Positions 10,062 to 18,491 of a stretch of 35,897 bases of DNA are shown here, in pieces; position 1 is the first letter of the stretch; each line of letters begins with the position of its first letter. The stretch is from contig BQXS01011556.1 in NCBI GenBank assembly GCA_024181965.1, positions 1 to 35,897 of the forward strand, in the 5' to 3' direction. The notes below the pieces were generated by a model. That model was given only the letters and a program-made list of their open reading frames with translations, made no database searches and was not told where the DNA came from. The DNA is from Aduncisulcus paluster. Its lineage: Eukaryota > Fornicata. The position numbers and the translations under genes are program-made.

Positions 10062-10900
10062 GTTCAGAGTTGGAGAGAATATATTAAGACGTTCAATATG
10101 GAGTTCTTACTGTTTCTCTTTTGGTCAGACTATATTTAGAAATTGAGAAATATATTTTATTTGAAAGATAATAATCGAAATCTAAAGTCATATATCTCTC
10201 AATTATTTTCAAATCGATGATTATAATAATGAAATTGATAAACAAATATTATACTATTATCAGTAATAACTATCATGATAATGGTAACATTAATCTATTC
10301 AGTCACTGAATCTACACGGTGTAGATAGATTATGTTAGACCATCTTGGTTTGTTATATAACTTATATAATATATAATATATATTAACTCTCTCACCTCTT
10401 TGGGATTGTTTGTCTCTATTTTGACAACCAAGTATTTGTTTCATTATCTCAGATAATTTATCAATCAGCTTTTGAAGCTTCCCAAATTAAGAGAAAGATA
10501 TTTATAGCTTGTTTTGAGAAAAGACTCGGAGGTGTTTATTCCGGTGATCATTTTATCTGGAGCTGAGTTCATCAAATGAGCAGACAGATGAATATTTCAC
10601 ACGAGGGAACAAAAAATCATCTATAGGGGTCAAAAGGGGAACTAACGGCAGATTCAACAAAAGATAGCATTAATAAATAGGATAGGATGGAAAAATAATA
10701 ATAGAAATAGGAGTCAACAGTCAATCGGGAAAATATTCAAAAATCGGCAATTCGTTGCCAAAAACGTAACATGAGAGAGAAATAGTCAATATAGAAGAAA
10801 ATAATGATTTGTTTCAGTCCCTCAGGAAGATGAAAACGGACGGAAAATGGAATGAAATCGATCAGAAAACTGAATCGGCAATAATGATTCGTAAAATATC
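10062..10900. other. Intergenic region between convergent genes, AT-rich
   Basis: This 839-bp gap separates the 3' ends of the prenyltransferase and cytidine deaminase genes. It has AT-rich runs (for example around 10355-10385) and no convincing reading frame. The one clear structure is the three-way-junction inverted repeat at 10285-10337. Confidence 0.6.
10285..10337. repeat. 53-nt element able to fold into a three-way junction
   Basis: The outer stem pairs TAACA+TAATCTA (10285-10289, 10291-10297) with TAGATTA+TGTTA (10326-10337), 12 bp with one bulged T at 10290. Inside, with no unpaired base between them, sit two hairpins: TTCAG/CTGAA (10298-10310, 3-nt loop) and TCTACAC/GTGTAGA (10311-10325, one central base). 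Total pairing is 24 bp in 53 nt. It lies about 224 bp past the prenyltransferase stop and about 560 bp past the deaminase stop. Its function is unknown. Confidence 0.8.
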
Positions 10901-11356
10901 TTACAATTCGAATCCGTACGGCAAGATGTCCTTAATACTCATTATGGCAGTAGTTCCTTCCATATTCCCCAATATGACAACCGTTGAGTCATCAGAGAAT
11001 TCAGCAATGACTTGACGGCAAGCACCACATGGGCTCACCGGACCCTTAGTATCAGCAACAATAGCGATCGTTTTGATCTTTTTCATGCCATGTGCAACAG
11101 CTGAAAATACAGCAGTGCGTTCAGCACAGATAGAGAGCCCGAATGAAGCATTCTCAATATTGCATCCATCATAAAGATCTCCAGTTTCAGTTTCAACACA
11201 TGCTCCGACGGAAAAGTGGCTGTATGGACAGTATGCCATCTTGCTGGCGGTAACAGCACGTGTCAGAAGGTCTTTTTGATGAGAAGATATGGGGCAAGGA
11301 GAAAAGGGAGATTTTTCACGGGGGGATTTTTCTACTGGTAAAACTTTAGTTTCCAT
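10901..11356 (-). CDS. CDA: Cytidine deaminase (homotetrameric type)
   Basis: This enzyme hydrolyses cytidine or deoxycytidine to uridine or deoxyuridine in pyrimidine salvage. The 151-residue length fits the small tetrameric class once a ~27-residue Lys/Ser/Pro leader is set aside. Visible motifs: AYCPYSHFSVGAC (41-53), the substrate pair in GCNIENASFG (N66, E68), the catalytic CAE (C77, E79) in ICAERTA, and the zinc cysteines of PCGACRQ (C110, C113). The protein ends PYGFEL, typical for the family, so it is complete. The zinc set is Cys77, Cys110 and Cys113, the three-cysteine form, with Glu79 as proton shuttle. The ATG at 11354-11356 is the first in frame. The gene is intronless. It lies on the same strand as glycerol kinase but about 800 bp away, so it is probably transcribed alone. 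Confidence 0.96.
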   Translation of the reverse strand: METKVLPVEKSPREKSPFSPCPISSHQKDLLTRAVTASKMAYCPYSHFSVGACVETETGDLYDGCNIENASFGLSICAERTAVFSAVAHGMKKIKTIAIVADTKGPVSPCGACRQVIAEFSDDSTVVILGNMEGTTAIMSIKDILPYGFEL

Positions 11357-12158
11357 TCTTCAAATATAATAGTAAAAGTTGAGGATAGGTTTTGTTTCGA
11401 AAAAACAAAAATATTTTCCAGATGAAAAAAAAATACTCCGATTTGAGATATCAGTAATCACCATAATAAAACAAAGAAAAAAAAAGGCATTTCAAATCAT
11501 CGCTTTTTAATCCCCAGAAATTTCAAAATTAATCACCATAATGAGATGAATGTGACAAGAACAGTTTTAGAATGAAATGACTCGAGGAATAAAAATATAA
11601 AATGATATCACCAAAGAAAAGTGTTAGAGGTCCATTATTTTGAGATTTAGGATATGATAATTTTAGTGAACGGGGGGAAAGAACAATCCTAATTTTCAAA
11701 ATTATTTGACAGAACATTAATGGATAATTCAAATAAAAATTGATTTGTTAGAGATATTAATAAAATAAAATTAAAATTATTATTGATAAAAGTTGTTATC
11801 TTGATAGATATTGGCGATTTTGTTTTATTCCGAGTATTTATTAGTAAATATGAAAAATTCGAATAATATCAAAAACAATATTGATATAAAACTGTAAAAA
11901 TGGGGCCATATATTATATTCAGCACTCTGATGTCGTAGGAGAGGGAATTGTAGCTTACAGTCTGTAACTAATATCCAACAGACAGTATTTTGCAGAAATA
12001 TTTGTCTAAGTTTATTGTTGAATTGAGAACAAATTCCATCAATGATTGGGCAATTGAATTTTGTTCAAGACATGAATTATAAAAAATAATAAAAAAAAAT
12101 GTTAAAGAAAAAATATAAAAGTACATCGGACATAATACATTAATAGTTCATGTCATGG
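11357..12158. other. Intergenic region, AT-rich
   Basis: About 800 bp lie between the start of cytidine deaminase and the end of glycerol kinase. It contains A-runs and many stops in all frames. The only open frame seen, minus 11732-11529, is short, has no recognisable content and is rejected. The part near 11357 should hold the deaminase promoter. Nothing else is seen. Confidence 0.5.
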
Positions 12159-13829
12159 TTATTTGCCAGCGAGTCCTTTTGATCTCTCTAATGCATCAAT
12201 CCATCTCTCTTCCTCTACTTTTCTTTCTTCATCTGTCATGATTGGATCAAAAACAGCTCTTTCTCCGCACACTCCTTTGGAATAAAGCCAGTCTTTAACA
12301 TCACTCTCGTCTTTGTAAATTCCCGCAGCAATTCCAGCAAGCAAGGCAGCACCTAACGCGGTACATTCAACCATTTTTGGCCTGGCAACACGTGAATCAG
12401 AGAATGACGCCAGTGTCTCACAAACAAATCCATTGCGGGTCATTCCACCATCGACACTCATGAATTGGAACATATCTTCCTCTTTCACAGCACCTCCCAT
12501 GGATTCTCGCTCAGTAAGCACGTCAGCTTTAACTGCAGTATAAACATCTCTCACACAATGACAGACACCTTCAAGGGTAGCTCGGACGATATGGTCACGG
12601 CTAGTGTACGAAGTGAGGCCAACGATGACACCACGGGCTGTAGAATCCCAATGAGGTGTGAAGAGACCAGTGAAAGCAGGAACAAAGACAACTCCGCCAC
12701 AATCGGTCACTGCACGGGCAATACTCTCAGTTTCATCGGGATTGGTAATGATTCTAAGCTTATCACGCAACCAATTGACGGCAGCACCACCAATAGCAAC
12801 AGATCCTTCAAGAGCATATACGACTGGTTGAGGTTTGGAAACAGAAGTTGTAGATTCTTCTGATTCAGAGGTACAAGGATTATAGTAATCAATTTGCCAT
12901 CCAATTGTTGTCAAAACCCCACTAGCTGATGAAACGGCCATGTGACCGGTGTTTACGAGCATGAAACATCCGGTACCAAGAGTGACTTTCGTGTCTGTGG
13001 GATTGAAACAGAGATGACCGAACAGGGCAGATTGCTGGTCACCAATACAACTGCAAATATTGACACCGCTCAGGTAGCATGTTGGATCATCGATCATTCC
13101 AAAGTTGGAAGCAGATGGCATCACTTTAGGAAGATACGGGAAAGGTCCATTGGTCAATCCAAACAAATGACACAATTCTTCGTCCCATTCAAGGGAATGA
13201 ATGTTGAAGAGAGATGTACGAGATGCATTACTAACATCAGTTGCATGGACTTTTCCATTTGTTAGATTGAAGATGATCCAAGAATCGATGGTACCCATTC
13301 GCAAGGTCTTACGATCGTAAGCTTTCTTCACTTGCTCATTGTTTTCAAGAGTCCATTTTATCTTACTGGCACTAAAATATGCGCTTACTTTAAGACCTGT
13401 TTTGTCTTTTATCATAGAAACAATCTTCTCATCCTTGCTAATCTTATCAATCATAGATTGAGTTCTAGTATCATGCCACACAATGGCATTGCACAGAGGA
13501 TGACCGGAAACAGAATCCCAAAAAACTATGGTTTCACGTTGGTTTGTAACACCCACAGTTTTGACTTGTGAGCTATCATAGCCTAGATCTTTCAATTGCT
13601 CACATGCACGATTAATACAATTTAATACTGCACCCATAATTTCCCTTCCATCGTGTTCAGTGTATCCTGGACGAGGAGTCAGCTGTTTATGCTCCAATTG
13701 AGAACAAGTGATGATTTCTCCAATCTTATTAAATATAATGCATCTTGAAGAGGTTGTTCCTTGATCTATCGATGCAATCAGGGTGCGTTTCGTCTTGTCA
13801 GTTTCCATATGTTGCGTGAATGATGTCAA
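12159..13829 (-). CDS. GK: Glycerol kinase (FGGY carbohydrate kinase family)
   Basis: This enzyme phosphorylates glycerol with ATP to glycerol 3-phosphate for glycolysis or lipid synthesis. The 556-residue protein shows the complete fold: phosphate-binding DQGTTSSR (22-29), VGVTNQRET, AIVWHDTRT, then CIGDQQSALFGH, where the Asp after IG is the expected catalytic base. The substrate/ATP part follows with EGSVAIGGAAVNWLRD, VPAFTGLFTPHWDSTARG and VDGGMTRN, ending in TALGAALLAG. Usual length is about 500. The extra residues are an amino leader of about 15, a Ser/Glu insert after DYYNP, and a charged insert at TERESMGGAVKEED. No C-terminal peroxisomal signal is seen (it ends GLAGK). ATG 13827-13829 is used; Met8 is a possible alternative. 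No intron is needed. Confidence 0.96.
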   Translation of the reverse strand: MTSFTQHMETDKTKRTLIASIDQGTTSSRCIIFNKIGEIITCSQLEHKQLTPRPGYTEHDGREIMGAVLNCINRACEQLKDLGYDSSQVKTVGVTNQRETIVFWDSVSGHPLCNAIVWHDTRTQSMIDKISKDEKIVSMIKDKTGLKVSAYFSASKIKWTLENNEQVKKAYDRKTLRMGTIDSWIIFNLTNGKVHATDVSNASRTSLFNIHSLEWDEELCHLFGLTNGPFPYLPKVMPSASNFGMIDDPTCYLSGVNICSCIGDQQSALFGHLCFNPTDTKVTLGTGCFMLVNTGHMAVSSASGVLTTIGWQIDYYNPCTSESEESTTSVSKPQPVVYALEGSVAIGGAAVNWLRDKLRIITNPDETESIARAVTDCGGVVFVPAFTGLFTPHWDSTARGVIVGLTSYTSRDHIVRATLEGVCHCVRDVYTAVKADVLTERESMGGAVKEEDMFQFMSVDGGMTRNGFVCETLASFSDSRVARPKMVECTALGAALLAGIAAGIYKDESDVKDWLYSKGVCGERAVFDPIMTDEERKVEEERWIDALERSKGLAGK

Positions 13830-14819
13830 AAAAATTCAAATCTCATTATCCACATAGGTGCATCATCAAAGAGAGTAAAAAAGAGTTCATGGGCGGTATT
13901 GTATAATCCCTTCGTATTTTTTTTATTAAATTGAGAATCTACCATTATAATGACCATGTGAAGAACCAACTTGGTTATTAATACTTTGGCAAAGTTGGAT
14001 TTTCGGTTCAAAGTCACCGGAATATTCAAAATAAACAATAATAATAAATTGTTCTAATGATTGAAATAAATTTGACAGGTCCCATAAGTCACTGCCTAAT
14101 GCTTCTACTAGATAACAACTTGTTGTAGGTTGAACCAACTAATCCCAGTAGAACAAAACATTTCAAGTAAATTTGAAAGCAATTATAAATTTCAAATCAA
14201 CCTTATCAGATAGAAGAAGAGGTAAAACACAAACTAGCAGTTCCTAGTGGAGGGATAAGTTATCTTAATATCACAGAAGACAAAGTTATTGATATCTGTC
14301 AAAAAAACCACAGGATTCCCAGATTACAAGAACATATCATCATATTTTGTAACTTATAATACAATATGTGAACAAAACTCGGGAGAAAGGTAATCAATCT
14401 TAACAGCGTATCTTCTCTTTTTTTTCTTCTAACCCGTTGAATAATTATTGAGGTCAACTTATATTTAAGATTTTAGTTGTCCCATGGATAAATTTCTTGA
14501 TTATTAACCATCTAGATCCAAATTGTTGTAACGACTTGATTTCTACTGAAGACCGCGTCTTTATATTTTTTATAATATTAAAATCATTCTAAAGTATGTT
14601 AATAGATGAAAATGAATGGTATAGAATCTTGGAACTGCCACAAAATCGATTTTCTGATTTTTTGTCCCATTTCAGAACAAAACTGATATTCTATACTCTA
14701 TTTTCGCCTTATCAGGTATTATATTGTGTCAATATTATTTTTATTATTCGTTTGATCGTTCTATTCCATCATGGAATCAATGATTGCCTTTTTTTTCGTT
14801 TGTACATTTGAAACTTATT
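13830..14819. other. Intergenic region between glycerol kinase and a retroelement end
   Basis: About 990 bp of AT-rich sequence precede the glycerol kinase start on the minus strand and the truncated retroelement on the plus strand. Short frames (minus 14038-13826 and 14138-13926; plus 14596-14811) have no family signature. The last could be a remnant of older coding sequence but gives no support. The glycerol kinase promoter should lie near 13830. Confidence 0.5.
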
Positions 14820-14842
14820 GAGGATCGGGGCGTCTTTATTTT

Positions 14843-15839
14843 ATGTCTATCCTCATCGGTCCTGAACTCATTAATCAGGACACGCTGTACTATACAGACA
14901 ATCTTCTCAGAACTCGTGCTCAAGGTACTAGAGCATCTCTTCAACTTCTTTCTCTTATTGCTGCTTCCGACCCCTCTAACATCTTTTCCTCTCTCCTCAA
15001 AACTGTCATTGGACGCCTCTTGAATGCTCCATCCTTTAGGATGATGCTTGCTGATCGCTATGGATACTTGTGTCCTGGCATCAGTGTAACCGAGAAGTGC
15101 CCACATTGTGGTTCCCAACTTGACTTCGTTTCCTCCACCAATCACTCTAGGGTGTGTCGTGGTATTCGCCCAAACATTACAGGCAGACATGACGACTTAA
15201 GGTCGCTATCTGCTGCCTGGTTAGAGGAAGTCTTGGGTCTTCCCATTACTCAAGAAGACACTCGCTTCTTCCGGCATCTAAACACTCGAACTCAGAGAGC
15301 AGACATTGTTGCCCATACATTTGGCACAAGTGATTGATCTCGGAATCTTGTATTTGATGCGCTCTCAAATCACTGAGGTTGTATCGACTGACATTATCCT
15401 AGATTTCACACGGCAGATCGTTGCAGCTGGTAACTCTGTGACTGCTATTGTTGAGCTCGGTCGTGATACTATTCATGCGTGTCTTACGCAGAAGGAGGCA
15501 GTGAAGCGTAGTAACTATACGCCTCATCCTCCTTCTGGTAGTGAGATTGACCCTCGCTACTCGTTTGACTTTTATCCCATGATATTTTCTTCAACAGGTG
15601 TTATTGGTGAATCTTTCCAAGAATTCCTTGCCTTGGTTCAACGTCATCATTCATCTCGCTGCATAGAGGAACTCAAGGTAGTGCTTGCTCGCTCCCTTGC
15701 TTTTGGCAATGCTTTGAATCGTCAAGCTTATGAGCTCCGCTGCAGTGGCCATGCCACTTCAGAAACTATCTACAACCACCGTCTCCTATTTCCTTTTACT
15801 CGCCGTTCGTGTGTGTCTCGTAGGCGTGGTTTGGTATAG
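14843..15839 (+). pseudogene. Reverse transcriptase C-terminal region with zinc-finger and endonuclease-like parts, frameshifted
   Basis: Two plus frames tile one protein. 14843-15337 gives an RT-downstream helical stretch, the finger CPHCG...HSRVC followed by GRHDDLRSLSAAWLEE, and then RADIVAHTFG. 15306-15839 resumes with IDLGILYLMRSQITEV, a long middle, FDFYPMIFSSTGVIGESFQEFLALV, and ends LARSLAFGNALNRQAYELRC. This order (C-x2-C...H-x3-C, RADI/D, F.P.IFS..G..G, AL..GNA) is the one seen at the C-terminus of many non-LTR retroelement polyproteins, where the RADI...D part is related to restriction-like nucleases. The frame change near 15306-15337 and the missing RT core mark it as dead. The family is inferred from the motif order. 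Confidence 0.75.
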
Positions 15840-15883
15840 ATAGTGGGCAGATTTAAGGTTTTATTTGGTGACTTCCGACTTCA

Positions 15884-15900
15884 TCTATAGTCTCTATAGA
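15884..15900 (+). repeat. Hairpin in 3' tail of element 1
   Basis: TCTATAG and CTATAGA form a perfect 7-bp stem around the loop TCT, 45 bases after the stop codon. In many non-LTR elements the 3' RNA end carries a structure read by the RT; that role here is inference. Confidence 0.5.
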
Positions 15901-16064
15901 TTAGCTGCTCATGCTCTCCCATACCGTTCTCCGAGTTTATGAGCCTTTTTCTTACGCCTACACCTATGTGTCCAACTACCAAACTCCGCCAGGAGAAAAA
16001 TAAAGCGTGACTTAATGTTGTTTCAAATAAATTTTTGCACTTATTTAATTATCTATATTTTATA

Positions 16065-17394
16065 TTATATTTCACATCTGGGATTCCTCCTTTGATCCAG
16101 CTTCGCCAAATACTTGGAGAAACAATGACCATATCCTTTCGCCAATGCTACCCCTAGGCGAGCAAGTCTCCAGAATGAGGTTTGGAAGAGGGATTTTTCA
16201 GAGACCATGCTATCTTCGCTGGAAGTGTCTCCTGAATATAGTTCCACTCCACTGCTTGCAGTCACGTCTCTTCTGCGAAATTCTTTCAACAGGTCTCGAT
16301 AATCCTGGATCAATGGCTCGGTGGGTGGATATAGCAATCGTAATTACTCCAAAGTATTGTATAGCTACGCTCCTCCTCATAGAGTCAATTGATTCAAGGG
16401 TCACCGAGTCTGTCTGGTCGTCGTTCTGCCCTCCACTTATTTGTTGGGCTTGTGGTTCACTTTCTCCCTGCTGAGATATATCACTCTCAGCATTTTGATC
16501 CCTTTGACCAGGATCGTTGGCAGAAGTGGTCACTGAAGCGACTTCAATATTGTTCGGATTTTGCGGGATAATATCATTATTATTCTGTCTTTGTACGGTC
16601 GGTTCGGTACTCTCACTCTGTTCGCCATGGGTTTGACTTTCTTGAGCCTGCCTTTCTCTCTGTCTCCTGGTCAAGACTGCTGCTCTTGATCGACCATATT
16701 TAATGATCTTCTTTCTCTCCAGTGAGTTCAGGAATGTATCGGCTTTCTGGGTTTTGTGGCTCGGGTCTCTCCTCGGTTTTCGTTTGGTTTGTGACTGATA
16801 TGAGCACCCTATCACCACGTCAGCCACCGCCCGCTGCCTTTCACCATTCGTCGGAGTATGAATTACCAAATCAGGGTTACATCCAAATTGTTCTTGAAGG
16901 TGCATCGGTTCCAGTATCGCAGTAGTATCAAGGACCTGATTTGATATTGTACATAGAGTTTTGTTGACAGCATCATGCATGCTCGTTCTTCCTTTCGAGC
17001 ACTTCTTGCAGAGATAAATGTGATCCGCATGCGTTACTTTATCTCTACAGAGATCACGAGTTTGCCCTACTTTGATCTCTGTCTCACAGCCCACCCTGTG
17101 CCGTATCGCAAGGACCATTTGCGTGTCGGATAGTTGAGTGCATTTCGATAGGGGTGCAGTAAGTAAGGCAGATATGATGTTATCAGGCCGTGAAGCATGT
17201 TCAAGCGCCATCCTCTTGGCATCCGTTGCTTTCACAGCTTCACCGGGGAGGTTTGGTTGATTTATATAATCCCGTAGAGCATCCTCTACTTCATTTCTCA
17301 TCGTCGTTTCATGTTGTTTTATCATTTGAGTGATGGCAGTAATAATCTCTCTCGTCGTTTTCGTTTCTACATCTGGGATTTTCTTCGCAATCAA
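16065..17394 (-). pseudogene. Second retroelement reverse transcriptase C-terminal fragment, opposite strand, frameshifted (element 2)
   Basis: The minus frame from 17394 to 16210 contains SRPDNIISALLTAPL, LSDTQMVLAIRHRVG, the finger C...HADHIYLCKKCSKG...H, CNPDLVIHTPTNGER and VADVVIGCSYQSQ, then KKIIKYGRSRA. This is the standard order at the end of non-LTR retroelement polyproteins. A long Gln/Asn/Ser-rich insert follows. Around 16330-16337 the frame must change to reach the true end (YPPTEPLIQDYRDLL to RLARLGVALAKGYGHCFSKYLAKLDQRR, stop 16065). The frame is open upstream of 17394 to a TAG near 17431 without an ATG, and there is no RT core, so the copy is 5'-truncated. It differs in sequence from element 1, so these are two families or distant relatives. 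Confidence 0.75.
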
Positions 17395-18491
17395 AAAACA
17401 ACAACAAACAACATACCGCGTTTGATGGATCTATTTAATATAATATCTCAGAAAGAATTATATAGAATTCTATAGCTGTTCAGCATGTTCAGAATCGGTT
17501 CCAAACGCTTGAAACGTGATAGTCGAGCAAGAAAGGCATTCCATTGGATTAAGAAAGTGATAATATGATAATAAAAACATAATCAAATCAAACAAAGAAA
17601 ATTCTTTTCAGAATACCACTTCATTGCAGCATTATCATCCCAGAATCATCAAACAATATCGACAATCGGATTATACAACAACAATAACACCTGGCAAAAT
17701 AATACCGTTAAGAATGACAACACAACATGGAATTGCAGATGAATCCAAGAAGAAGCTCGGACATCATGGTCGATATGGAGGATAAATCAACCATAGATCT
17801 AGAAATAGCTAATCATACTTTCAATACCCAATCCAAACAATGGGCACAAAACAACAATAAAAACCACGCCAGAAAACATTTCAAACAAGATGCTTGTCTC
17901 ATAAAATGAAAATAAAAACGTCTGACTCAGCCTGGGCTCAAACAAAACCAGACTAAATTCTCATCACGATCCAGAGCATGCATGTTCTGCTCCACAAGAC
18001 ACGGTACCAAGTGGGGGTGGAGGCATGTTTATTCATGGAGTTAGATTTTTAGTTCTGAATCTTTCTTTTAGCAAGTGAAAATGAACAGAAAGGCAAGGAT
18101 AAGGATAGAAATGAAATGGAAATATATCCATGTTATTGAATAGCATTGAAATCGTTCATAAATGTTCTTAACACGTGAAATAGAACTATATCCAGTCCTG
18201 AGGGATCCCAAAAGCCTGAGATATCGAGAATAAACATGGAAATGAAAATAAAACATGTTTTTAGCATGTATCGGCATTGAAATCGTTTATATGTGTTTTT
18301 TTAAATTTCCAATCTTATCTATTGAAGGGTTGCTTGTTCAGTCCTCCATTTTTTCTCGTCGTACAAGCAAATTGTATGTTTAATATATGTCACATCTTTT
18401 ATTAAATGTATATTAAGAAATATTTTAACCGGATCCATTCATTATTCTGCTTGTTTTTATTTTTTAGATAAGAAATTCTATCTCTATTCAA
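17395..18491. other. Intergenic region, AT-rich with CAA-rich stretch
   Basis: About 1.1 kb lie between element 2 and the kinase. It includes a 14-bp perfect palindrome TATAGAATTCTATA (17461-17474). A stretch around 17580-17900 is rich in CAA/AAT, and its 60-codon frame (17727-17909) has no recognisable signature. The motif GCATTGAAATCGTT occurs twice (18143 and 18274). The kinase promoter should be in the last few hundred bases. Confidence 0.5.

Larger units (their letters stand above)
14820..16060 (+). mobile_element. 5'-truncated non-LTR-type retroelement, 3' end (element 1)
   Basis: This element keeps only the C-terminal part of a reverse-transcriptase polyprotein and a 3' untranslated tail of about 200 bp. 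No RT palm motifs remain, as expected for 5' truncation during target-primed insertion. Boundaries are estimates: the left from the start of recognisable coding at about 14820, the right from the AATAAATTTTTGC-like tail. A hairpin TCTATAG/CTATAGA (15884-15900) lies in the tail. Sequence composition is richer in GC than the flanks. Confidence 0.7.

Noticed and set aside
10809-11015. Plus frame of 68 codons
   Set aside because: It overlaps the 3' end of cytidine deaminase on the other strand and has no family signature.
12921-12945. CTGATGA-like core suggesting a hammerhead ribozyme
   Set aside because: No matching GAAA and stem arrangement follows, and it lies in glycerol kinase coding sequence.
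10901-13829. Operon of cytidine deaminase and glycerol kinase
   Set aside because: They share a strand but are 800 bp apart in an eukaryote-like genome; the functions are unrelated.
14000-14030. GGTTCAAAGTC resembling a tRNA T-loop
   Set aside because: No acceptor, D-arm or anticodon arm could be built around it.
14596-14811. Plus frame of 71 codons upstream of retroelement 1
   Set aside because: It is AT-rich and hydrophobic with no recognisable motif; it could be a remnant, but nothing supports a gene.
17727-17909. Plus frame of 60 codons in the CAA-rich stretch
   Set aside because: The composition explains it; no signature or neighbour supports it.
18068-18277. Minus frame of 69 codons upstream of the kinase
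   Set aside because: It is low-complexity aromatic-rich translation of AT-rich DNA.
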